Of a stretch of 64,000 nt of DNA, positions 7,394-14,789 are shown one piece after another. The notes below the pieces were generated by a model. It was not told the origin of the DNA and made no database searches. It was given only the letters and a program-made list of their open reading frames with translations. Within the stretch, counting starts at the first letter, position 1. Every line of letters starts with the position of its first letter. The position numbers and the translations under genes are program-made. The stretch is from Halobacteriovoraceae bacterium (lineage in GTDB: Bacteria > Bdellovibrionota > Bacteriovoracia > Bacteriovoracales > Bacteriovoracaceae), in the NCBI GenBank assembly GCA_002711995.1, contig PASN01000019.1, forward strand, positions 62,001 through 126,000. The letters are read 5' to 3'.

Positions 7394-8521
7394 TTAGTTT
7401 AAATTCACCTCTAAGCCTTTAGTCTTATTGGTTTTAACAGGTAAAAAGGTGTCTTCCACTTTGTTGGTAATCGTTCTATCTGAGTTATCCACTTCATTTC
7501 TCCCTATTTTTCTTAGGAGGCTTTCCGGGTTAAGGTTTCCAATTAGATTCACCTCATCTTTTGAAAAGGCCTTCTTAAATTTGTTTATAGCATTATTGTT
7601 GTAATTGAAATTGTCGCTGCCAAATAGAACTCTCTCCAGGCCAAACCTTTTCCAAGCGTCCATCATTTCATCATGATCTGCTGCTGAGGTTTCTAAGTAT
7701 AAGTTCTTTAACTTAGCACCGTGCTTTTTCTCTAGACCTAATAGATAGTCAACCTTTTGAGGCTCAGACATAGAGTGGGCAAGTACGAAGTTCATATTTG
7801 GATACTTTTTTGCCAGCGAGAAAACATATTTAATTTCGTTAAATTCACCTTCTGGAACCTCTGTGTCGATATGCCATAAAATAACGGGATTATTCTTAGA
7901 AATAACTTTAAAAGTTTCTTCGACTACTTCTTGTGCATTACTCTGTCTAAGGAGCTCTTTGTTTTCGTTCGCGTAAAAGTGAATTTTTAACCCCTTCATA
8001 CCTGGAAGGTTTAAACAGTCAGAGACTCTCTTAACTGCATCGTCCTTCTCCCAGCTGTAGTTTAGTCCGCAGATGCCAATAAACTTACCTGGATGTTTTT
8101 GGGTCAGTTCTGAGGTACGTTGATCGAATGGAGTAATGAGGTTTTCGTTTTTATTCCAGTGGACGTTTTTCGGGCCATGATTGTGGCCTTCATGATTTCC
8201 TGTTTTACTTTCCTTCCTAATATCAAAGCTTGGCGAAATTAGGAGTGCTGTCTGGACTTGGTCGTCTTTTATGAAGTCTTTATAGGATAACATGTCCATT
8301 TCATCGATGGATTGTTGAGAGCAGTCTATGGCCTTATAACGAAACATTTCCCCGTCGGATTCAATAACCTCTGCCCATACATCTTCGCACGGAGGTTCTG
8401 CAATGCCTAAAAACCCATCATGCTCTGGAAAGTAGTGAAGGTGAGCATCCAGTGAAATTTTAGCAGTTTGCGCAAAACTAAAAAATGAGAATAAAATAGA
8501 TACTGTCAGAATTTTAAACAT
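7394..8521 (-). CDS. Exported amidohydrolase-family (PF04909-like) metal-dependent hydrolase
   Basis: Residues 1-18 are a signal peptide (MFKILTVSILFSFFSFAQ). The mature part is a TIM-barrel amidohydrolase. HxH occurs at residues 27 and 29 (LDAHLHYF), metal or active-site histidines occur in KGLKIHFYA, VILWHID and FVLAHSMS, and the late aspartate in VLFGSDNFN is the typical catalytic position. A short histidine-rich insertion (GNHEGHNHGPKNVHW) may bind metal or be a loop. This superfamily includes decarboxylases, lactonases and hydrolases; the substrate cannot be named. An exported member is uncommon. It is monocistronic and neighbours other exported hydrolases. Confidence 0.75.
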   Translation of the reverse strand: MFKILTVSILFSFFSFAQTAKISLDAHLHYFPEHDGFLGIAEPPCEDVWAEVIESDGEMFRYKAIDCSQQSIDEMDMLSYKDFIKDDQVQTALLISPSFDIRKESKTGNHEGHNHGPKNVHWNKNENLITPFDQRTSELTQKHPGKFIGICGLNYSWEKDDAVKRVSDCLNLPGMKGLKIHFYANENKELLRQSNAQEVVEETFKVISKNNPVILWHIDTEVPEGEFNEIKYVFSLAKKYPNMNFVLAHSMSEPQKVDYLLGLEKKHGAKLKNLYLETSAADHDEMMDAWKRFGLERVLFGSDNFNYNNNAINKFKKAFSKDEVNLIGNLNPESLLRKIGRNEVDNSDRTITNKVEDTFLPVKTNKTKGLEVNLN

Positions 8522-8610
8522 TTCATTCGTTCCTTGGCAGAATTAAGTCGCTGTAATTACAAGTGATGTCTTACTGTCTAGCTATATTGAAGCAAGGTGG
8601 GTGCCAAGTG

Positions 8611-8633
8611 GGATGCTAAAGTTTAGAGCATCC
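8611..8633. repeat. Hairpin in the spacer behind the putative papain-fold gene
   Basis: GGATGCT (8611-8617) and AGCATCC (8627-8633) form a 7-bp perfect stem around a 9-nt loop, between two minus-strand genes. No T-run follows on the minus strand, so it is not a clear terminator. Confidence 0.4.
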
Positions 8634-8665
8634 GTGAAAAAGCCGAATGCTTAGGAAAGTTTGTC

Positions 8666-9832
8666 CTATTTTTTGGGAAGGTCCTTAGAATCTATTGCTT
8701 TTTTTAAGATTTCATATGCTGGAGCATATCTAGAGTCATAGATAAATCCGCCTTCAGGTATCGTTTCAATGAGGTTTTGAAAAAGGTATCTGTACTTTCG
8801 CCTTATTTCCCCCCTTGAGTCGAGAATCACGCTCGAAAGCTCGTCCATCTTTTTAAATCTTGTTAAAATAGGGGAGAGATCAAAGTTATCAACCTTGTCT
8901 TTCAATACTAATAGTTGAAAGAATAGACCCATTCCAATTTCTGTATTTGTGGACAGAAAGTTTTGCAGCTCCCTTGTTGGTTTTATACCTCTGTTAAGCT
9001 TAAAAATCATTGAGCGGATATTTTGAATGTGATCATCACATTCTTTACGAATTTTTGCCTTGTTATTTTTGTAATCTTCCTCATGTCTGGGTAGTGTAAG
9101 CTCGGTGCCCACGCCCCAATTTATGGCCTGAGGAAATCCAAGGCCTGCCATTAAAAGAACGTCTTTAGTATACCCACCACAATTGTAGCCTAGGAAGTCA
9201 TAGGATTGCTCAAAACCACGGTCTATGCACATTAGTCTTTCTATTGCCAAGTCAACCGGCTCGTAGCTTTTTATGGGGATGTTATGACAAACAAGACCGC
9301 CCTTTTCTACTTGGTCTCTTAATTCATAGCTTCCAGCTGTAGAGTCAGTGGTCTCGTATAACTTCTCGTCAATTATCGCTCCTAGGTGAAACATTGGATT
9401 CACTAGGTGCATGGGTGTTACTTCGCTGGTAAGATTACTCACAAGATTTGAGCTACACAGCCTTATTCTACTGGTTTTGGGGTATGAGGCGTAATTTACA
9501 TTTTTAATTAACCCGACAGTGTCTGATACCGCGTCGTGAATAACTCCTGGAATGTTGGACAGTCCATCTGAGAGTTCATAAGCACTTTTGGTTGGATCAA
9601 ACGGGAGTCTCGCTGTTCCTATTATTGTTTTTGTGGCCCTTTGACTAAGTCTTGATGTAATAATGTCCTCAAAAGTGTACCCCATAAGCCTTGGAGCATA
9701 TTGCAAGACTGACTCAAAGCTAGACTCGGTTGTTTCTCCCCACAACTTCTTAATTGCTTTGTCTGCCTCAGCTCCAATGGCCGTAGTTAGGAAAATTAGC
9801 GTGAATGTTGAAGTTTTAAGCATCATAAACAT
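8666..9832 (-). CDS. Secreted protein, possible permuted papain-fold (NlpC/P60-like) peptidase or amidase
   Basis: The 388-residue protein starts with a signal peptide (MLKTSTFTLIFLTTAIGA; ATG at 9832, or three codons later at 9823). A histidine in NPMFHLGAIIDEKLYE (residue 149) precedes a cysteine in GYNCGGYTKDVLLMAG (residue 218). This order and spacing resemble the permuted papain-like amidases of the YiiX/LRAT type, where His comes before Cys in a YNC motif. That assignment is a suggestion, not a firm match. Residues 235-388 are helical and charged. The gene overlaps the 3' end of the upstream secreted-protein gene by 17 bp, so the two form an operon. Confidence 0.65.
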   Translation of the reverse strand: MFMMLKTSTFTLIFLTTAIGAEADKAIKKLWGETTESSFESVLQYAPRLMGYTFEDIITSRLSQRATKTIIGTARLPFDPTKSAYELSDGLSNIPGVIHDAVSDTVGLIKNVNYASYPKTSRIRLCSSNLVSNLTSEVTPMHLVNPMFHLGAIIDEKLYETTDSTAGSYELRDQVEKGGLVCHNIPIKSYEPVDLAIERLMCIDRGFEQSYDFLGYNCGGYTKDVLLMAGLGFPQAINWGVGTELTLPRHEEDYKNNKAKIRKECDDHIQNIRSMIFKLNRGIKPTRELQNFLSTNTEIGMGLFFQLLVLKDKVDNFDLSPILTRFKKMDELSSVILDSRGEIRRKYRYLFQNLIETIPEGGFIYDSRYAPAYEILKKAIDSKDLPKK

Positions 9833-10580
9833 TTACGCAATTATACAAAAGTACTGTTTCGACGAATTCCTTAATGGTACTTCTTGGAATCTGAAAGTTG
9901 TTATTGGCCTCAATTTCAGAAATCTTTTTATAATAAGATAGGAATAGCTCTTCAGATAAATCCTCTCCACAGTAACGTTTTCCAAAGCTAACAAAGCTCA
10001 TCGGTGAATCCATGTATCTAAACTTTACAAGTTCATTATTATATTCCTCTAAGTTGGCATAGATTTCAGAATTCTCTTCTTTTAAAGTGGACAGTAATTG
10101 AGACAGCGCTTTTAAATCCACTGCTGATATTGGATCTCCAAAACCTGCTCTACCATCAATAGTAGCATTAAGCTTTAAGCTTGCAGTGTCTAATATGTCT
10201 TTTTCCATTCTCATGTTGTAATTCTCAATAGCAAGAACCCCCAAGGCCGGCATCCAAAACAAATAAGCTGGTGGAACAAAAAAAGAAGCAGCTGTGACTA
10301 ATGTAGTGACTGCGGTTGCCCCATTGCTCAAAATGATACTTGATGATAAATCATCTGATTCTTCACTCATTTGGTGTAATTTATTTTTTAGTGCAGGGAT
10401 ATAAATCCCTTCTTCTGGTCCTACGTTAACGCAATTTGCTGTTTCAACGTCTAGGCAGGCACTGAGAAAAAAATGATTTTTTTCGCCACCGGTTGCTACA
10501 AGATTGTACATAGCACTCGAGCTAGAATAAGCAGCAAAGGAATTAAAAAGAATAATTCCAGTAATAATCAATTTTTTCAT
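9816..10580 (-). CDS. Secreted/membrane-associated protein of unknown function
   Basis: The start at 10580 is chosen over an upstream ATG at 10634. It has an AAGGGG ribosome-binding site just upstream and begins a signal peptide (MKKLIITGIILFNSFAAYSS). A second hydrophobic segment near residues 90-120 (TTLVTAASFFVPPAYLFWMPALG) may be a membrane segment. The rest is helical with no recognised domain. Two cysteines occur early in the mature chain (SACLDVETANC) and two later. It is first in an operon with the overlapping possible papain-fold protein, so the two products may act together. Confidence 0.6.
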   Translation of the reverse strand: MKKLIITGIILFNSFAAYSSSSAMYNLVATGGEKNHFFLSACLDVETANCVNVGPEEGIYIPALKNKLHQMSEESDDLSSSIILSNGATAVTTLVTAASFFVPPAYLFWMPALGVLAIENYNMRMEKDILDTASLKLNATIDGRAGFGDPISAVDLKALSQLLSTLKEENSEIYANLEEYNNELVKFRYMDSPMSFVSFGKRYCGEDLSEELFLSYYKKISEIEANNNFQIPRSTIKEFVETVLLYNCVNVYDA

Positions 10581-10771
10581 GCATAACCCCTTTTTTAAAT
10601 TTTGTTTAGAATAAAACAAACCCGGGCCCTGCAATACTTAAGGTGAAAAAAATTCTGTCCTGTATAAGAATTAGACAATTAATTAGCACTATAATGTTCT
10701 AGCCGATTCTCTTACTTAAGGCATTAGAATCACAAATAAATGGCAGGGGGGTTATTAAGATTGGTTTGTAG

Positions 10772-10846
10772 AAGTGAATATCACTTGGGTTCACACTGGA
10801 CACATTACTGGGCCGTCCAAAGTTTAGACAAGGAAGTGGCCTTGTC
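10772..10846. promoter_or_regulatory. Two inverted repeats upstream of the DUF2254 gene
   Basis: The 322-bp spacer 10581-10902 holds no gene. It contains AAGTGA-ATA-TCACTT (10772-10786) and GACAAGG-AAGTGG-CCTTGTC (10827-10846), both perfect. They may be regulator sites or RNA hairpins in the leader of the plus-strand gene; nothing else was seen in the spacer. Confidence 0.4.
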
Positions 10847-10902
10847 AAAGAAGATTAAATTTATCGATAATTAGCGATAACTTTAGAATTATAGGTATAT
10901 TA

Positions 10903-12267
10903 ATGCGCAAACTTCTTATTAAATTCAAAGATCGACTCACTTCCAGTTATTGGTTCTTTCCCTCTACTTTGTTTTTTATGGCCCTTGTTGGTGCTTTGCT
11001 TACCCTTAATTTGGATTTCAATCATAAAAAGGAAATTGGAAATTTTCTAAAGAATGTCTTCTTTCTAAAAGAACTTTCCCTAAGTACTGTCAGAACTTAT
11101 TTAGGTACTTTGGTTGGGGCAGTTATAACCGTTGTGGGTGTCGTATTTTCTTTAACTATTTTAACGGTCTCAACTGCATCCAGTCAGTTTGGTCCAAGGA
11201 TTCTTAACAATTTTATGAGGGATAGAGGGAATCAAGTCACATTAGGTGTTTATACGTCTACTTTTGTATATGCTTCCACCATTCTCATTTGTTTATATGA
11301 AGACCCAGAACTAGCGTTTGTTCCATATTTATCTATTTTTGTATCTTATCTTTTGGCCTTGTCTTGTATTGGTTTTTTAATTTATTATATCCACCATATT
11401 CCAAACTCCCTTCGTATTGAAAGTATCGTTTACAAAATTGCAACCCAGACTATTGATATGATCGATAAAAAATTTCCAGAGGAGGAAAGGCTTAAGAATA
11501 TGGATGTATTGGATTCTCCTAAAAAGGTTGAAGAATATAAGGAGCTGGAGTCAAATTTATCCTTTGAAACCTACTCAAATAGTGTTGGATACGTTCAAGC
11601 AATTGATTTAGAAGGAATTACTTCATGGGCCAAAGATGAGGATATTCAGTTGTGTTTAAACCAGAGACCAGGTGATTTTAGTAATGGTCGAGTAGTGCTT
11701 GCCAGAGCATCTGTTGAGCTCAGTAATAAACAAAGACAAGAATTGAATGAATTTTATGCCTATGGGGAAGGGAGGACTCTACCACAAAATTTAATGTATC
11801 TTTTTAGCCAACTTATTGAAGTTGCAGTAAGGGCATTGTCTCCCGGGATAAATGATCCAATTACGGCCATGAGTTGTATTGATTGGATGGAGGCAGCACT
11901 TTTGAAGATGATTGATAAGGATACGAAGTACTCAGTTATAAGGGATGAGAACTCTGTTGCTCGTGTTTTAATTAGGCCTTTATGTACCGAGGAAATCTTT
12001 GAGCATCTGAACAAAGGGTTGTCTCAGTATGTTGCGACCAGTTACTCAACTTCTATGCATTGGATGTCTTCATTAAACAGAATGCATTTGGCGGCCAAGT
12101 CTTCAGGACAACGCAAGGCGATTGAGCACTGTGCTAGGATCCTTTACAGTTCATGTCGTGATACTGTGAGTGTTCAAAGTGAACTGCATAAAATGCACAG
12201 AGTATTCCAGGCCTTTAGTGATCTAGGTGTTGAGCACCGATCAGGTACTACAAATCCTATTCAATAA
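10903..12267 (+). CDS. DUF2254 family integral membrane protein
   Basis: The 454-residue length and sequence fit DUF2254 (PF10011). Two N-terminal membrane segments (about 18-38 and 64-90) lead into the hallmark ILTVSTASSQFGPRILNNF, then MRDRGNQVTLGVYTSTFVY. Two more membrane segments follow near 117-165. The cytoplasmic C-terminal half carries the conserved SPGINDPITAMSCIDW. The biochemical function of the family is not established. No cotranscribed partner is certain; the SIS-domain gene follows 34 bp after the stop. Confidence 0.88.
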   Translation: MRKLLIKFKDRLTSSYWFFPSTLFFMALVGALLTLNLDFNHKKEIGNFLKNVFFLKELSLSTVRTYLGTLVGAVITVVGVVFSLTILTVSTASSQFGPRILNNFMRDRGNQVTLGVYTSTFVYASTILICLYEDPELAFVPYLSIFVSYLLALSCIGFLIYYIHHIPNSLRIESIVYKIATQTIDMIDKKFPEEERLKNMDVLDSPKKVEEYKELESNLSFETYSNSVGYVQAIDLEGITSWAKDEDIQLCLNQRPGDFSNGRVVLARASVELSNKQRQELNEFYAYGEGRTLPQNLMYLFSQLIEVAVRALSPGINDPITAMSCIDWMEAALLKMIDKDTKYSVIRDENSVARVLIRPLCTEEIFEHLNKGLSQYVATSYSTSMHWMSSLNRMHLAAKSSGQRKAIEHCARILYSSCRDTVSVQSELHKMHRVFQAFSDLGVEHRSGTTNPIQ

Positions 12268-12301
12268 ATTTAAAAGATCTTTTTTCCAAAATTTTAGAAA
12301 A

Positions 12302-13795
12302 ATGAACTATCATAAACCTATGAAAGAGTTCCTTGAGTTGTATAAAGATTTTAATCTTGGAAAGCTGACTACCGAGTCCTTTCACGATGACACTAAAAAC
12401 CTGTCCTTTGTGGCACAGGAAGACTTACCACAAGCTATAAAAAAGCTGGCAAACGTTGATGACCAAGCACTAGAGCACTTGATTCCCAAGCTAGAAGAGA
12501 TTTTTGAGTTGTCGGAAACTATCCACTCTGTATTAAGAGCTGGTAAAAAAATATTCTTTGGCGGTTGTGGGGCAACTGGAAGGTTATCGATTGCCTTGGA
12601 AACATTTTGGAGAAGGATGAATCCAGGCAATGATCAAGTTGTCTCATTTATGGCCGGCGGCGACTACGCTTTAGTGAAGTCTGTCGAAAGCTTTGAGGAC
12701 AATTCATCTTTTGGGGCAAGACAGCTAAAAGAGTTGGGGCACCAGCAAGGAGATCTTTTTGTTGGGGTCACAGAGGGTGGTGAAACATCTTTTGTTATCG
12801 GTGCAACGATTGAGGCAAGTAAGTCAGGAAATACTTGGTTTCTGTACTGTAATCCAGACTCTGAATTAAGTGGGATTTCACGTAGTCGAGAGATTCTCGA
12901 AAATAAAAGTATAAATAAGCTCAATTTAAGCGTTGGGCCTATGGCAATTTCTGGGTCAACTAGGATGCAAGCGAGCACCGTACAGATGTTGGCCTTGAGC
13001 TTCGCTTTATTCTTCCCAGAAAAAGAGATAAAAAAATTTAAACAAAAAGCATTAGAAGAAATTAATAACTTAAAGATGTTGGACGCCCAGTTCCTTTCAA
13101 CCTTTATTGAGCTCGAGGAACTGGTTTATAAGAGCAAAGGTCATGTTAACTACCTTAGTAACGCTGCAAATGCGATTACTATTCTTACAGATACTACTGA
13201 GCGATCGCCAACCTTTAACTTAATTCCTTTTGAGCAATCATCTTTGGGACCAAGATCTCTTAGCTTTTTAACGATTGCGGGGGAGCCAGCTTCTGAGTCT
13301 GCATGGAGTTCGATTCTTAATCGCACGCCCCGGGGACTTAATTGGCAGGATCTTTCAAGAAAACTTGATTTAGATGAGATATACAAATTTGATTTCTCTA
13401 ACAAGGTTTTGGATAGAAGGCCTGGTGAAGTTTTTAAAGTTTTGGGCGATGAGCGTAGCTTGAGCTTTGAATTTAGGAATGCCGCCTTTAATTTGAGACT
13501 GCCTTCAGATGAATTCGTTATTAATCAGATCGCTTTAAAAATGTTAATGAATATACACTCCACTCTTGTCATGTGTCGAATGGATAGGGTCTATGGAAAT
13601 ATGATGACTTATGTGCGACCAAGTAATTATAAGCTTGTTGATAGGGCCACGCGGTACGTACTTGAAATCGCCTCAAGGCAAAATGTTGAGTTGGACTACT
13701 TAACTGTCGCCACTGATATTATTGAAAGATCGGGTAATGCAAAGGGGGAGGAGTCTGTTGTTTTGGAAAGCTTGGATCTATTCTTAAACAAATAG
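12302..13795 (+). CDS. SIS-domain protein of the MurQ / glucokinase-regulatory-protein type
   Basis: The ATG at 12302 gives 497 residues; a GTG 75 bp upstream would overlap the previous gene and is less likely. The protein has MurQ/GKRP signatures: GGCGATGRLSIALETF in the phosphosugar-binding loop, VGVTEGGETSFVIGA, and GPMAISGSTRMQASTVQ. MurQ itself (about 300 residues) cleaves the lactyl ether of MurNAc-6-phosphate. This protein is longer and probably contains a second, more diverged SIS-like half, as in GKRP. A role in recycling peptidoglycan sugars, for example from prey walls, is plausible but inferred. It converges on queF-tatA with a hairpin between. Confidence 0.75.
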   Translation: MNYHKPMKEFLELYKDFNLGKLTTESFHDDTKNLSFVAQEDLPQAIKKLANVDDQALEHLIPKLEEIFELSETIHSVLRAGKKIFFGGCGATGRLSIALETFWRRMNPGNDQVVSFMAGGDYALVKSVESFEDNSSFGARQLKELGHQQGDLFVGVTEGGETSFVIGATIEASKSGNTWFLYCNPDSELSGISRSREILENKSINKLNLSVGPMAISGSTRMQASTVQMLALSFALFFPEKEIKKFKQKALEEINNLKMLDAQFLSTFIELEELVYKSKGHVNYLSNAANAITILTDTTERSPTFNLIPFEQSSLGPRSLSFLTIAGEPASESAWSSILNRTPRGLNWQDLSRKLDLDEIYKFDFSNKVLDRRPGEVFKVLGDERSLSFEFRNAAFNLRLPSDEFVINQIALKMLMNIHSTLVMCRMDRVYGNMMTYVRPSNYKLVDRATRYVLEIASRQNVELDYLTVATDIIERSGNAKGEESVVLESLDLFLNK

Positions 13796-13800
13796 GAAAG

Positions 13801-13827
13801 TGTGCCCCCCTTTTTTAAGAGGGCACA
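13801..13827. terminator. Hairpin between convergent genes
   Basis: TGTGCCC (13801-13807) pairs with GGGCACA (13821-13827) around a 13-nt loop, directly between the stop of the SIS gene and the stop of tatA. There is no long T-run outside the stem, so it is at best a modest bidirectional terminator. Confidence 0.5.
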
Positions 13828-13835
13828 ATTGAGAC

Positions 13836-14012
13836 TTAGGCCTCTTCTTTTTTGTTTTCTTCTTTTGAGTCATCTGGTGAGTTTAGACCCTTTTTAAAGT
13901 TGGTGATAGCACTTCCCATTGATCTTCCAAGTTGAGGGAGTCTTTTTCCTCCAAAAAGTAGAACGACAACAAACGCGATAATTACTAATTCTGTAGTTCC
14001 TAAACCGAACAT
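13836..14012 (-). CDS. tatA: TatA/E-type twin-arginine translocase subunit
   Basis: This 58-residue protein has a short N-terminus (MFGLGTTE), one membrane helix (LVIIAFVVVLLF), the FGGKRLPQLGRSMGSAI hinge and amphipathic helix, and a charged tail (DDSKEENKKEEA). That is the standard TatA layout; the FG and LP residues of the hinge are conserved. TatA oligomers form the route through the inner membrane for folded twin-arginine substrates. An AGAGG ribosome-binding site precedes the ATG. It lies 12 bp behind queF and is probably cotranscribed. No tatB or tatC is in the window. Confidence 0.93.
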   Translation of the reverse strand: MFGLGTTELVIIAFVVVLLFGGKRLPQLGRSMGSAITNFKKGLNSPDDSKEENKKEEA

Positions 14013-14024
14013 CTTAAACCTCTT

Positions 14025-14573
14025 TTAGTATACTTTCGAAAGATCTGTTGAGTACTTCCCTGGGGAGTAGGATAGAAATCTTTCTTCTTTAATTCTTTTA
14101 TATTTTGCTTGGGAGTTGGATCTTGATGAAAATGGAAAGATTGCAATTCCGCCTCTTGGGGTAAACTCGCCAATAACTTCAATATACTTTGGTTTCATTA
14201 GGTCATAAAGATCGTTGCATATCTTTTGAATGCAATCCTCATGAAAGTCTCCATGATTTCTGAAGCTGAATAGATATAGCTTAAGAGACTTTGACTCAAC
14301 CATGGTTTTGTCAGCAACGTAATTGATGAAAACCTTTGCAAAGTCAGGCTGGCCAGTCTTCGGACAAAGAGAAGTGAACTCAGTGCAAACAAAAGTGGTC
14401 CAAGCGTCAAACTTAGGGTTTTTGTTCGGAAAAGACTCTAAAACTTCTGGAGCGTAGTTTTGGCTATACTCTGTCTTCTCACTTCCAAGAAGAGTCACAC
14501 CCTTTAGTTCTTTGTCAGTTCTTTGTTTATTAGACTTAGATTTGGCCTTTTTGGCTATTTTTTTTGCTGGCAT
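14025..14573 (-). CDS. queF: NADPH-dependent 7-cyano-7-deazaguanine (preQ0) reductase
   Basis: QueF reduces preQ0 to preQ1 in queuosine synthesis. This 182-residue protein is the short, unimodular form. The key region is TTFVCTEFTSLCPKTGQPDFA: Cys70 is the expected nucleophile in the SLCP motif, with Asp77 nearby. FRNHGDFHEDC carries the conserved His and Glu. VIGEFTPRGGIAIFPF is the family's C-terminal motif. The first 25 residues are a lysine-rich extension. It is upstream of tatA and divergent from the ferrochelatase fusion across 216 bp. Confidence 0.93.
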   Translation of the reverse strand: MPAKKIAKKAKSKSNKQRTDKELKGVTLLGSEKTEYSQNYAPEVLESFPNKNPKFDAWTTFVCTEFTSLCPKTGQPDFAKVFINYVADKTMVESKSLKLYLFSFRNHGDFHEDCIQKICNDLYDLMKPKYIEVIGEFTPRGGIAIFPFSSRSNSQAKYKRIKEERFLSYSPGKYSTDLSKVY

Positions 14574-14789
14574 TTTTAATCCGTGATTTGATGTCTTAGT
14601 GTAACTTAACTTCTATATTATTTTTCATAAAAAATAAACCATTTACGCATATGCCCACAAACCTGCGAAAAAAAGTATTGATCTGGGTTAGGGTATGGGG
14701 CAAGTGTCTGAAATCTATTTCTTTTTAAGTTTGCCTTTATATCTAATTTTAGGAAAAATAGAGCTAATTTCATATCAATAAAGGCGAGT

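Noticed and set aside
14574-14720. Possible preQ1 riboswitch upstream of queF
   Set aside because: A hairpin-like CGCA...TGCG and an A/T-rich tail are present, but the preQ1-I core and ACUAA-type tail are absent; no other preQ1 class fits.
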